The position numbers and the translations under genes were made by a program. From positions 1,922,001 through 1,986,000 of the forward strand of contig NC_091279.1 of NCBI RefSeq assembly GCF_042100115.1: a stretch of DNA of 64,000 nucleotides. Direction: 5' to 3'. Under the pieces are notes generated by a model, which made no database searches, was not told the origin of the DNA, and was given only the letters and a program-made list of their open reading frames with translations. The first letter of the stretch is position 1. Every line of letters begins with the position of its first letter. The stretch comes from Alternaria dauci (lineage: Eukaryota > Ascomycota > Dothideomycetes > Pleosporales > Pleosporaceae). This document shows, piece after piece, positions 21,691 to 33,026 of the stretch.

Positions 21691-22253
21691 TGTTGGCGGA
21701 GATGCGGTGGTAGTAGGAGGACTTGATTGTGTATGATCGTAAATGTTGAATCACATGAACTCCCTTCGTTGGAGTTTTTGAGATCTGTGACTCTGAGATA
21801 ATTAGGAGGAAGAGAGAGTCCAGAAAGAAAGGAAGCATTATATATTTGGATCCGGCCCGCAAATTTCAAAATATCTGGACAAAATCCTATGCTTACTACC
21901 AAGGTAGAGACCTGTTCGGTAGCGAATATCGTATTAGGACATGAACTTTTCCCAAAGATTTTTGGATTTGAACCATGGAACCACAATAAAATTTTCAAAG
22001 GGGACATGTAATTCTGCATATGTGATAAGAGTAAAAAGCCGCGATCCACTCATCGTACCATGGTTCTTCGCAACACTTCCAGTTCGGGAGGCCAAAATTT
22101 GAAGTGTTGTGAAGAACTGTTCCGTCAAGAAATTGCGTAGCGCAGAACGGGACCAAGAGAAGAAGATGATGCTGAATGCGGACGTCGTAAAAAGTCTATC
22201 GACCAACATTCCCTTCCAAAAGACGTCTGGGCGACGTGGCAGCAGCAAGCCAG
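21691..22253. other. Intergenic with a strong inverted repeat
   Basis: This lies between the caspase-like start and the SARAF stop. No credible gene is present. It contains the inverted repeat at 22063-22117 and a second pair of 9-bp inverted arms, GAACCATGG at 21970-21978 and CCATGGTTC at 22058-22066. Confidence 0.5.
22063..22117 (+). repeat. Inverted repeat / RNA hairpin, 17-bp stem
   Basis: The left arm is 22063-22079 (GTTCTTCGCAACACTTC) and the right arm 22101-22117 (GAAGTGTTGTGAAGAAC), separated by 21 nt. The single non-Watson-Crick position is G opposite T, which pairs as G-U in plus-strand RNA, so the plus-strand transcript would form an unbroken 17-bp stem. It lies 137-191 bp beyond the SARAF stop codon, thus antisense to the SARAF 3' region, and about 370 bp upstream of the caspase-like start. 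Confidence 0.7.
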
Positions 22254-23283
22254 TCATCTGCGTGACGTCCCTCCAAAGCCAGTGCTCTCATGCCTGGGAC
22301 TGGAGAAGCTGTCACCAGATGAACTTCTTGAGCTTCCTTCACCACCATTGTTCCAGCGACTACCACTACCGCTTCCAGCGCCCCAGCCACCAGTCTGGTT
22401 GTTCCTGTTTCCTCTGTTATCGAACTGACCAGCAGCCCATCCGGCCGCAGCACCTCCGGCAGCACCGGACCAGAAGCCAGGTCGCCAGCCCTGTGTCGCG
22501 CCGTAACCCGCTTTAGGATTGCTAGGGTTGTTCGGGTTGTTCGGGTAGTACGGTGGAGGTGGGTCGTCGTTGTCATCGTTGTAGCCTCCTCCCCATCCAC
22601 CGCCGCCGCCGCCGCCCCAGCCAGGTCTGTTTCCACCTGCTAAGCCGCCATCGGGGCCTTGTGCGCGGTTTCTTAGCGCAGAGTATATCATCCATAGCAC
22701 AACGCCCCCGAACAGCATCCAGAATAGTCCCCCAGCGATCTTCTCGCCCATGGTCTTCGGCCCATCACGCCGGTCTTCGTCGTCGTCGTCGTCGTGCCAT
22801 CCTCCTCTTCCCTTGCCATATTTCTCTTGCCCCTTCTCTGTGAGTATGAGGCGGTACTCGACACCACAGCTGCCTTTCAGGATATACGGGTCTTCGGGGT
22901 AATCGTAGCCTTCGCAGATGACGTCGGTAGAGCCGAGCTTGAACTCTTCGGGGAGCGAGGCGGTGCAGGTCCATTGAATCGAGTTTTCGTCGTAGTCGGA
23001 ACCACTGTTCTTGCAGCGCATTACGTCGGGCTCATACAGGCCGCGTGCCGAACCGCCGATGCATTTCAGCTAGAGCGTGTCAGTAGACTGCATGGAGGGG
23101 TACAGTAGGACGCGTGGAATGGATGCGTACCTGGGGTATCGGATCTACGCGTCGCGCAGAAGTCTTCTGGTCTTTGCGCAGCGTAAGACTCTGGATGTTC
23201 GCGAGCTTGACTTTGTCAGAGCGGAGGGCATCAGCGCCGCTCGCTGCCAGCAGCGCTGGACAAAGAAAGTTGAGGAGACGCAT
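22254..23283 (-). CDS. SARAF family protein (store-operated calcium entry regulator)
   Basis: Two exons (23283-23131 and 23069-22254) with a 61-nt intron encode 322 residues. Residues 1-19 are a signal peptide. The luminal part carries the hallmark SARAF blocks: RRVDPIPQ (44-51), LKCIGGSARGLYEPDVMRC (52-70), IQWTCTASLPEEFKLG, and DPYILKGSCGVEYRLILT with conserved cysteines. One transmembrane segment follows at about 164-183 (GGLFWMLFGGVVLWMIYSAL). The cytosolic tail is Gly-, Asn- and Pro-rich, probably disordered, with a run of glycines near 205-215. Animal SARAF sits in the ER membrane and promotes inactivation of store-operated calcium entry. Fungi keep the family although a standard STIM/Orai system is not evident in them, so the fungal role is open. 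It shares a 278-bp divergent promoter with PBN1. Confidence 0.92.
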
Positions 23284-23561
23284 GTTGCGCAAGATGGATC
23301 GGAGGATTATTGATAGGGACAATCAAGGCACTTCAAGTAGCCCCCAAGTGGCGACAGCATGTGAAAGGACACGGTGGAGACGTCTTGTGCCTTGAGACTG
23401 AGTTCTAGAAGCTGGCAGAGCCAGTGAATGCCAATGACGCAGCGCCGAGGCACCAATAGGGTAGTCTCGCACTAACGCCGAATGCAGACTAGAGCAGCCC
23501 GCTCACATGGCATCGCGAGCATCACGCGTTGGGTAACATCGAAGCCATCCTTCCAGCAGCC

Positions 23562-25326
23562 ATGAAACAGCGAATCACCTATGTGGTCAAGAAACCAGAG
23601 GAGTTTACTCCCGATCAACTTGAAGTCGGCAAAGACAAGCATGGCCCGTACTTTGCTCTGGACAGTGTCGATGCAGCGAAAGAACACCGTATCACTCTCG
23701 GCCTAGATGAGCTGCCTGAAGAGGTGTGTACTTTGGCATCGCCATTTCAACTTAGAAGTTCATCCCAGTCCGACTCACATCTCATAGATTAGTAAAGTCT
23801 TCCAGCAATGGCACGAAATACATCTACGCTGGACGTCCCCGAGACCTTACGCATCCACTCCGCCATTCACGTCACGTGTTTCACCAGGTCTACATGTCTT
23901 CTTCACGCCTCTACCAGATACGCCTGAAGACGCATTATGCTCAGGACTTCATCTTCTCATCTCTCCGGATCTGAAATGTTCATCAACATCTTCCAGTTCC
24001 ATCAAGATGCCTATTCTCTCGGAACGGTTCTCAATGTCGACCACCTCGCAATACTACGATTACTTGGACGAGATTGACAGATTGAAAGGCCCGTTCAATC
24101 GGAAATTTTGTGGAATGAATGGAAGTCATGCGTGTCATAACGCGGTGAATAGCTTCGCTACGGCAAGCTATGTCGACGTAGACTACGACACCATCTCGAG
24201 GAGCGTAGTCCTCACAGCTGGATGGGCACAGGCAGGAGAAGACGAAAAAGGCTGGACTCAAAAGATCAGGCTGCCGAGTAAAGATGCGACGGTCGAGATT
24301 GGTGTGTTGAGTCTGGAAGGAAACGCAGATCCCGAAGACATCCAATTCGGAGGCTTCTTGACAGTGCTTGGACAAGACGAGAAACCGAGTACGTCTTTCC
24401 ATCTTGCATATTACCCTCGTCACAGTGTAATAATGGGACACTAACAACACGCAGAACCCACACGGTTCCAGACACCAACTCGCCACTACCCCCTTCTCCA
24501 AGCCTCCGAGAACCCAACAGCACAGCCCAGGCTCCACCCCCTAACATACAGCACCTCTTTCAATCAACCCACGGGCCTCCATCCAACACTAACCCTCACC
24601 TTCCCTGCGCAAGACCTCACACCTCCTGACCGCTCCTGCAAACTCCACACGCACCTGACCCTCCCCTCCTACCTCTTCATCGACAAATACCAATTCTCCG
24701 ACGCCCTCTTCCTCAAGAGCAAGAACCTCAAGCGCCTCCGCAGTCTATCTGGCGCTACAGATCTCGAAGCCCCCGACTGGGCCGTCCCAGCCTGGGGCTC
24801 CGCCGCGCTCTTCGAACTCGGCGTGCCCAAACCTGAAAAGATTGATTACCCCAAAGTAGATGTTGGTGCTGGAGGCGAGAACGTGTGGGAAGATTTACCG
24901 ACGCACCGTGAGATAGCGGAAGGGGAATGGAATGTCAGTATACCGCTGCATTTACGATATATGCCGGCCGAGGAGGAGTCGCATACTAGATTGCCGGTCC
25001 CGTGGCCTGTAGTCTTTTGGGCTTGTCGGGCGGACAGTGGGGCTCAGCATACGTCGAATCCGTTTGATCGCGCGCATTTGGGGTACGAGGGCTTGTTCGG
25101 ACCGAAGACTAGGTTCATGCATGTGGAGCCTGCGGTACGAAATCAGACGGAAGAGGGTGATGGGTTGGTGGAGTGGATCGATGTGCCGGTGCTTGATACG
25201 AGAAAGGCTGGGTGGGTCGAAGCGGGTACTGTGGGCGTGGTTCTGTTTGCGTTTGTGGGGTTGTGTTGGGTGCTGTTTGGTAAGAGTGGAAAGGTGGCCG
25301 TGAAGGAGGAGAAGAAGAAGCAGTAG
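23562..25326 (+). CDS. PBN1: GPI mannosyltransferase I stabilising subunit Pbn1 (PIG-X)
   Basis: Three exons (23562-23723, 23788-24388, 24455-25326) give 544 residues. The start MKQRITYVVKKPEEFTPDQL is the conserved Pbn1 N-terminus. The first acceptor is ATAG at 23787 rather than the TTAG four bases later, because only that choice keeps frame and yields ISKVFQQWHEIHLRW. The PIG-X domain occupies the second half: LPSYLFIDKYQF, LHLRYMPAEEESHTRLPVPWP and NPFDRAHLGYEGLFGPKT. One transmembrane helix near the C-terminus (GTVGVVLFAFVGLCWVLFG) is followed by a lysine-rich tail, an ER type I layout. Pbn1 partners Gpi14 (PIG-M) to add the first mannose of the GPI anchor and in yeast also helps processing of other ER proteins. 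It converges with AOS1 (220 bp between stops). Confidence 0.93.
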
Positions 25327-25546
25327 ATAGACACAATCATCACGAAGTGTTGGGGGAGGTTCAAAGCATTTATATCTTTTTTGGTCTTTCGCTTTCATTC
25401 AGCGGTTTCAATTGGGTATCTCTCAACCATGTGTTATGCTCCCCACATGCTCCTACATTTTCTTCGTATGCATCTCCTATCACCGTCGTGCAAACCGTGC
25501 AATGCAAGATTGTGCTAACTCCATCCCACGTCGTTGCCGCTAAAGC

Positions 25547-26829
25547 CTAAACTATCGTGATCGGCGCGCTGACAGGCATGCTCGACATGATGGGTAGCGG
25601 TGTGCCTGGGAAGATGGGATGAAGTGCGTATACCGGTCCTGCACTGTCCTCGCCATCAAATAACATGAGGTTCTGAATGGGCTGTTCGCGTTGTCCGAGT
25701 ACGTTGATGACGTCTTGCGCTAGCTGTCCGCCCAAGAAAGCTGTAACAGGTGCCAGTTCGCTACCCAAGTTCTGCAGGAAGCTACGGAGGACTTCGGCCT
25801 TGAGAGAGTCGGCGGGGAGGAGGAGCTCCTTGTGTTTGATGTTTGCGAGAGTTGTAAAGATCTGTAGGTCCGTCGGTGTATGCGAAGGGTAGACGCCGTG
25901 GCCGTTGCGCTGGTATTCCCATAACGCGCGCACGCACGTAAGCAGCGGATGAACCTTGTTCAGTCTCCTGGCATTGTTCGCAATGTCTGCTGGGAGCGGA
26001 CTGTCCTTGACCAGCATCAGCGGACTGTAGAGCTCCTGCTTGCTGACCAGCTCAACCACCTTTCCGTTCTCCTTCTTGACCTGGACGCCCTTGACGCTCC
26101 TCGTTGTGCTCTCAGCGCCAACCTGGGTGTCGCGGTTGCTCTTCTCGCGCTCAATGACGAAGTTGTGCTCAACCAGGTCGGCGAAGATGTAGCCGTACAT
26201 GCCGTGAGATGCGCCTGCGTAGAAGGGTTTGCGTGCTATGCGCGCACCAGCGTTGACGGCGGAGGTGGAGAGAAAGTCCATATCGGTGCATATGATGATG
26301 TCGTAGGCTGCATAGAAGTTTGGGTCTTGCTCGTTGCGGATGTCCGTGGTGAGTGCCTTGACGGCGACACGCGGGTTGAGCTTCTGCACTTGGGGCAACG
26401 CTGCTTCGGCGCGGTTCTTGCCTACGTCGGCGTCGCTGATGAAGAATTGCGCGCCCAGGTCATCCTCGGTCACGACTTGGTGGTCGGCAAGCGTGATGGA
26501 GCCTATGCCGGCGAGGACGAGGTTCTTGGCGATTTCGTTGGCGAGGGCCTTGATGGAGACGAGCAGGATATTGGCGGTGCGGATCTTCTGTTGCGCTTGA
26601 ACGCCCCAGAGGCGAATCTGGCGGTCGTAGAGGGCGATTTCATCTGGGCGCGAAGGTTAGTGTTGCTGCTATGGTTTCCAATGGCATCGCCCGTACCAGC
26701 GGAGATTTTGTCGGCTTCAGCAATGGCGGCTACTGTCTGGCCAGCTGCATCCTCGGTCGGCAATGCGCCTGGCAGCGCGCCATTGGTCGCGGGCGGAGGC
26801 ATCGCGGAGGGCTCGGTGAGATTGGTCAT
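25547..26829 (-). CDS. AOS1: SUMO-activating enzyme subunit Aos1
   Basis: Two exons (26829-26697 and 26643-25547) with a 53-nt intron encode 409 residues. The junction restores the family signature DEIALYDRQIRLWGVQAQQ. The ThiF/E1-like adenylation fold follows: KIRTANILLVSIKALANEIAKNLVLAGIGSITLAD, then VTEDDLGAQFFISDADVGKNRAEAA, the arrangement of the inactive half of canonical E1 enzymes. The active-site cysteine of SUMO E1 is on the partner Uba2, so none is expected here. The C-terminal strand-rich region ends VSAPITIV. In place of the usual GxGxxG-like loop the sequence reads LLVSIKALANE, as in other Aos1 proteins, where this half only scaffolds. With Uba2 it activates SUMO in the nucleus. 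The N-terminal 44 residues are low-complexity Ala/Pro. Confidence 0.93.
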
Positions 26830-27262
26830 GGTGTTGTAAGACGCGCAGCGGGTGTGCGTTGGAGGTGGGAAGGCGCGCAACGGGCGTGACTTGTCGACTG
26901 CGCGACCAGTGCAGGTTATAGAATCGACGGCCAATCCGGGGTAGGGCGCCGTCTTGCAGGAAGCCGACGAGTAAAGACGGCTAGCGGTGACGGCATTACC
27001 TCGTAGCTTTGCCCGTACCTTGTGAGGCTCTGCTCGTGGGCCCGTGCGGCTAGCCTGCCCTCGCCCCGCGTCAACTACACGGGACCCAAAGCGGTCGCCT
27101 TTGCTTGTTCCCCCCCCCCCCCATCTGCCTCGACAAATGCCATCCACGCTATCCTCGGCCCTGTCTACATAGCGCACACTGCTAGTCCCGACGCTGCCCG
27201 CAACCTGAACACGGCGCCATCTCTCGTCTCCTCAATGGGAGCGAGCTTCGTCGACGTCACCA
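26830..27262. promoter_or_regulatory. Divergent promoter between AOS1 and the 27263 gene, with C13 tract
   Basis: The 433 bp between divergent starts holds a run of 13 C at 27110-27122, about 140-153 bp upstream of the ATG at 27263. No other gene is visible. Confidence 0.5.
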
Positions 27263-29078
27263 ATGCCCAGACCGCCCTCGTCCCCGTCCCCACCGCCCGC
27301 GGCATTCCCCTTCACCATCGGCGGCTTTGACTTTCCTCATGCCTCGCGCACGCCGTCGAGAAGCGCGGCGAGGAATGCGCTGCGCTCCCTAGCTGAACCG
27401 ACGCCCGCCGTTTACGATGCGACGTCGTCACCCAGAGACACTGCCAGGCGCGTGCGCACTCGCACCTCCAACAGAAGAGGCCCACTCCACCGCCTGTTCG
27501 GCCCTCCACGTGACATCGATGCCGCAGATAATCTCTCGAGGCGGCCTCCCACTGCAAATCCCAACCGACCCCGTGCTACCCCCAGCGAACGCTACCTCCG
27601 CCGCTCACAGGCCCGCACACGAGAACAACGCTTGGCCGACATGGACGCTACCAACGACGTCCTGGACTCGCTGAACAGCCTACCCATCAACGATCCCTTT
27701 GCCACGACGAACACGCACACGCGGCCCCGCAGCCCCATAGTACACATCAACAGCGAGCGCAGACACAAGCGGAGGAAGCTGGAACATGACACCAGTGCAG
27801 TCAACGAGTACATGTGCTTCAAGTACGGCCACAAGGGCCAGGTCGTGCCTGGGCGTCTGCGAATGGAGATTGTGAGCTGCGACGGCGGCGAGCATCGCAG
27901 GGACAATCCACCCGGCTTGTACAGGGTCCAAAACGTGTTGAGGAACGACAAGAGTGTATACTGTAGCGAAAGCGCACAGTGCAATCTTCTCCTGAAGCAT
28001 ATTGGCGAGGCCCCTTTTGCTCTGGAGAAGGTTGTCATTCGAGCACCGGACCGTGGATTTACGGCTCCGTATGTGTCTCCGTTTCGTGTTTGATCACTGC
28101 TAACCTACCCCCAGTGTGCAGGAAGGTCTCGTTTTCGTATCCATGTCTGCAGACGAACTTTTGTCTGGCACCGCCGCCTACAGCCTCCGCTACGACAGCT
28201 CGCCGCCCACGTCTCCTGCCCCTAGCTCTCCGATCGAGGCCAACGAACACATCTCGCTCAGAGAAGCTCTCGAAGATCCCTCGGTGTGGCAGTATTCGCG
28301 CCAGGGCACTCAGGAAGACATGGAGGAGCGCATCGAGAGTCTCCGTCTTCGCAGTGAAAGGCTGAATGCTGAATCTGAGAATTGGATATCGTCCTTGCGT
28401 TCTGATTCTGAACGTCGGCGCATCATGCGTCAGATGGTAGAGCATGAAGACGAGGCAGACGGTGACAACTGCGATCACACAGCCGACGACACGCACAGCG
28501 GCATCACTGGCATATCCGCACCCACTCCCCCACCCTTCACCATCACCACTGCTGCTAGCGAGGACGAAGAATCAGACTCAAACGAAGAACAACCTAGTGC
28601 TGCCATCATGGCCGACCGCATTCGGAGAAACAACCGCTGGGAGGCCGACACCGACGACGACGATGAGATTGTTCCACGCCTTGGCCCACTGCGCCGCGCA
28701 CCCGCTCTCGACTACAGCACATATAGCGAATGGCGAGATCGTAGAGAGCGCTATATCGAGCCCCTCCGAGCCGCTCGTGTAGCTACACCCAGCCGTATCG
28801 AACCCTCCGAACCCACCGCCGAGGCAGTCATCCCTCCGCATGCCCGGTTTTTCATCGAAAAGAACAAGAACAAAATCACAATCAAGTTCCATCCTGCAAT
28901 GTAAGTTGAAATGCATGGCGTTGAGAATCACTTGGACATTAACACGTCTTGCAGTTCTGGAAGACATGTCTTGCTCAAGCTCTGGAGCCCGAAACACGAC
29001 GGCAACATCGATATTGAAAGCGTCCAGTTCTACGGTTACTCGGGTCCCCGTTACTTTCCGGCCGTCCAGCCTCGATAG
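27263..29078 (+). CDS. Conserved fungal protein of unknown function
   Basis: Three exons (27263-28068, 28115-28900, 28955-29078) encode 571 residues; the introns are 46 and 54 nt. The N-terminal 180 residues are Pro-, Arg- and Ser-rich and probably disordered, with a basic cluster RRHKRRKLE that could be a nuclear localisation signal. A conserved-looking block begins YMCFKYGHKGQVVPGRLRMEIVSCDGGEH and continues through SVYCSESAQCNLLLKH and PFALEKVVIRAPDRGFTAPVQEGLVFVSM. The middle is acidic and disordered. The last exon adds ISGRHVLLKLWSPKHDGNIDIESVQFYGYSGPRYFPA. This last segment and the cysteine-containing block look like two halves of one beta-rich domain separated by a long insertion. I do not recognise the family and see no catalytic motif. 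The start was chosen as the first ATG in frame. Confidence 0.8.
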
Positions 29079-29741
29079 AGAAAAGATGTTGTTGTAGACT
29101 TCTGCTTCATGCTTAGTTAATCAAGGGTGATGATAGCACGGGTTACGAAGACCATGCCTCTATACCGAACAGATATGCCAGAGAAGCGTGATTTTAAGAA
29201 AATTCTCTGTCACTAGTGTGTGTGATGGTTCATCAGTAACGATATCCTGAATACGACGCACGAACGTATGGCCATCAATATCCAGCGTGGGTCTGGGCTG
29301 ACACTTGGGTAGCGGATACAATCTATTCATCACCCATCCTTTTTCTACTGAAATTCAAACATGTTCGAGTGAAATCTATACATCGATTTACGTTGATTGT
29401 GCATTGGTTTGTCACTGCCTTTGGCTGTTGAGTTAGGAATGCGCGGGGATAAGAATAGCGCTGATCACGATATCTCCGAGAGAGCACATAGGGGAGGTCC
29501 TCATCTGCGGAAAACCTGGGCTCTACCACTCAACTCTAAACAACGTCCGACATCCGTCATTGCGGTTGTCGTATCTCCTCCACAGTAGCCACGGTACAAC
29601 TGAGTCCTTCGCAACGTTGCCTTCTCCGACTTCTTCGGCGTTGTGGTCATCTCCGAGGCCAAAGTCCGAGATGACCGTTCAGCGTTTCTTCCTCACTCCC
29701 ACTATGCACTCTGCTTGTTCCCAATTGCCGCATCGGAAAGA
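29079..29741. other. Intergenic, no gene seen
   Basis: This 663 bp stretch holds the 3' UTR of the upstream gene and the promoter of the Zn(II)2Cys6 gene. No further feature was recognised. Confidence 0.45.
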
Positions 29742-32280
29742 ATGAACAAACCCCAAGCTCAAAGGAGACAGCGAGCTGTTCTTTCGTGCAATGATTGTCG
29801 GAGGAGGAAGTTGAGATGCGACAGGAAACTACCTTGCGACAGATGCATCAAGGGTGGTATTACAGAGGCGTGCGCTTACGAAACAGAACACCAGACCCCT
29901 CACCCAGAGGGCTTGACCGAGCGACCATCCAAAAGACGAAGAGATTTTGTATCCCATGCAGCAGCTGCCAGGGCTGAAGAAGCACCGCAGTCGTATCTTG
30001 ACGTTCCGAAATTGTTCAACCCATCGGAGTTTGCCAGATCGGATATAACGGCTCAAGACCGAGTAAAGCATCTTGAACGACAAGTAGCTCTCCTGGAGCA
30101 GCAGTTACTGGTTCAGAAGAATGTTTCACTAGAAGCATTACGCTCCACTGGAAAAACGAATGATACTTCGTCCAGTACGACGTCTCCGAGAGGTTTTCTT
30201 AAGGGGCGTCATTATGGAAGCTTCTACTATGGACCTTCTTCGCCGACATCCATAATGGCTTATGTGAGTGTACCATCAAAACCGAGCTGTAGGGTTGCTG
30301 ACTCGGACAGTTCCCGGAGCTTCGCGCATTCATGAAAAACGTCTACCACAACTCGACCGCTCAGCGGTTAGCTCAAGACATGATGGCTGTTGGCAAGACG
30401 ACCAGCACAGACAGATCATCTTATCGAATCGTAACCGTTTCGAACTTGAGAGATCTTCTTCCAGATCGATCAACTACCGATCGGCTGATACAAAAGTACT
30501 TCAATACCTTTGAGACGACGTACAGAATCTTGCATATACCGACATTCCAGGACGCATATGAGCGATACTGGGATGACGAAAAGCCTGGTATTACAGACAT
30601 GGATGCTATCGTACTCTCAATATTAGCGTGCACGATCTGCATCTCTACCAACGGAAGCCCGCACTATAGCCGCAACGGTTCTACACTTCACACTCAGGCA
30701 GTCTTGTGGATCAAAGCTTGCGAAGCTTGGCTGAGGCGGCAAAGCAGCAAGCACCGAACACTTGCCTCACTCCAAGTGAGATGCCTGCGTTTGCTGGCCC
30801 TTGCAGCAACCTCGCACAAGGTGAAAGACTATTACCACGAGGTACAAGCACACATCGGAATCATGATCTCATGTGGAATGCACAGGGACCCTGTTCACTT
30901 TGGTGACCGCTGCTCTCCGTTCGAAGGAGAAATGCGGCGAAGGCTGTGGGCAACATCTGTTAGTAGATTGTATGAGCAAGAGGATACGAGAACTATGCTG
31001 ATTTGAACAACTTACTTAGGTGGAAATAGAACTACAGGCATCCATCGACAAAGGTAAAGACGTCTGGAATGAGTATCGAGCTTCCTAACATTCTCGCAGG
31101 TACACCATCAATGGTTTCCAGACTCGAATCTGATTGTGTCACACCTGGTAACTTTAATGATGCGCAATTGTCTCCCAGCTCGGAGGAACTTCCGCCATCA
31201 GAGCCAGTGGAGATATTCACTGATACATCTTTCCTCTTCATCTCCGCGAGATCGCTTAACTTACGTTTGAGCCTATGTGCTCTAACGAACAGCTTGCAAT
31301 CAAGGCTCAGCTTCCAGGATACTCTGTCACATGCCAACGCTATCCAGGAATATATCCAGAACATTCCCAACTGGGTAGATCCGGAATCTCTCCAGGCGCG
31401 CACACTTCTCGACCTTCAGCTTCGACAGCTGTTAGTGATCTTGTATGCCGCGAATACTGCTGATGCAGGAGCAACACTAAACACAGAGCGTCGATACTCG
31501 AGCATTGCATTGCTGGAGGCCGCTGCTGCAACAACGGATCTGCACACGGCTCTGACGGCATCTTCAAACCTCGCACTATGTTGTACCCGCAGCGACTACT
31601 ATAGAGCTGCGCTATTGGTTTGCCATGTCGCTTACTATGCGAATGAGGTCAATGGTATGTTCCTTTCTCTCTGCCTGCATATGCGGCTAACGTCAGTCTA
31701 GATATTATGGTAGCGCAGGTTGCCAAGACCACACTGGATAGTTACGTGCAACAAGCACTTCGTCTGCAAGAAGAGAAAGTCATGCTAGCAGGTCGTGGAG
31801 GCCAGCAGCATTGGGTGCTGAGTATGAATTGCCCCTAATACGACTTCTGTTTGTTATGAGACTCATAAGCAATATACAGGTGCTGCAGTGGGATTGGCCA
31901 GTTTGCAATTCGAACCATCACGATCCGATGCGACCAAGCTTCAGGCGATAGATCGTGTATCAAGCTTGTTGTACAAGATGCTTTCTCAAAAAGATACTAG
32001 TGAAGAGCCTCCGGCAAATGAGGTGAGTTTCTGACAGTCTAGGCAGCTCTATCATGCTGACGCCAGATAGGTTTTGCTCCAAGATGCACCACGCATAGCT
32101 CAACAAATCAAAGGCCACCCTGGCCACTCCGCTGAAGTACTATCAACAGATTCTTTCGCCGATGCTGGGCTGCGCATCGATGCCTTTGACTTCGGTGAGA
32201 CATCAGAGTGGATGTTGGACGATTTCTGGTTCCTTAACGAGCCGTTTGTAGGGGATGTTCAGACTACCCACTTGTTCTGA
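29742..32280 (+). CDS. Zn(II)2Cys6 transcription factor with fungal-specific regulatory domain
   Basis: Seven exons: 29742-30263, 30311-30958, 31020-31053, 31100-31654, 31702-31821, 31880-32022 and 32071-32280, joined by introns of 46-61 nt. The product is 743 residues. The binuclear zinc cluster starts at about residue 16 with C-x2-C-x6-C-x5-C-x2-C-x8-C (CNDCRRRKLRCDRKLPCDRC and a sixth Cys). A coiled-coil dimerisation element, RVKHLERQVALLEQQLLV, follows at about 107-124. The Fungal_trans domain begins near YFNTFETTYRILHIPTF and includes the typical RRRLWAT and VEIELQASIDKG segments, which flank an intron and confirm the splicing. Such proteins bind CGG half-sites as dimers. The target pathway is unknown. 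The nearest convergent gene is an expansin-like secreted protein, but proximity alone is weak evidence. Confidence 0.92.
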
Positions 32281-33026
32281 GAAAAGGTACAAAACATAAA
32301 AAACCTACTGCATGCGAGCGGAATCTTGCATGTTGACGTTAGACAGGAGTAGCAGATACCATACAGAAGTTTGCCACGGTCCCATTAACGTTTGCCGTGC
32401 CGCCCGATGGTCCACATTTCATGTAGTCTAGAATCGCTCTTCTCCAGTTTTCTCTCCGCGAATCTGGCGTATTTTGGAGCCACGGCAGGCTTCTGGACGA
32501 TCGTTATGATCGCCCGGCTGCTTAAGTCGATCTTCTTATAAGCGCCAAGCACCAATGGCATCGAGCAGTTGAGTCTCCACGACTATTGTGTGGCTCAGAA
32601 GAACCTTCACGCGGTTTGAAGCATATAGTGTACTTTATCTGCACAGCGAACAACACAAACACCCTGATTCCAAACTTGAGCCACTCAAAGATACCACAGC
32701 GAGTGGGAAAGATCGATCACATGATGGCATACAAAGAGTAAAAGATAAAAACAATGCTACTTTATTGTTGGAATCATGTAGCAACGGCAGCCTACGCTGC
32801 AAGAAATATATACAATGAAGATAATGGGAAGCGAATCAAGGAGTGATGAAAGGTAACCATCAAACATCATCCGCCATGAGAAGAGTAATCCGTCATCCAA
32901 ATTCGAAGTAAACCCCACCATTTTAAACCGACACTTACACAACTTCCGCAACACCATCTCCACCATAGCCGATAACCATATATGTATTCATATATGTGTC
33001 CTCAACCTCCGTTGTTAAACCGACAC
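32281..33026. other. Intergenic between convergent genes
   Basis: This 746 bp stretch separates two convergent stops. It turns AT-rich after about 32700. No gene, tRNA or repeat was recognised. Confidence 0.45.

Noticed and set aside
21934..22253. Minus-strand frame downstream of the SARAF stop
   Set aside because: It is not in frame with SARAF, has no start in good context, and overlaps the hairpin region.
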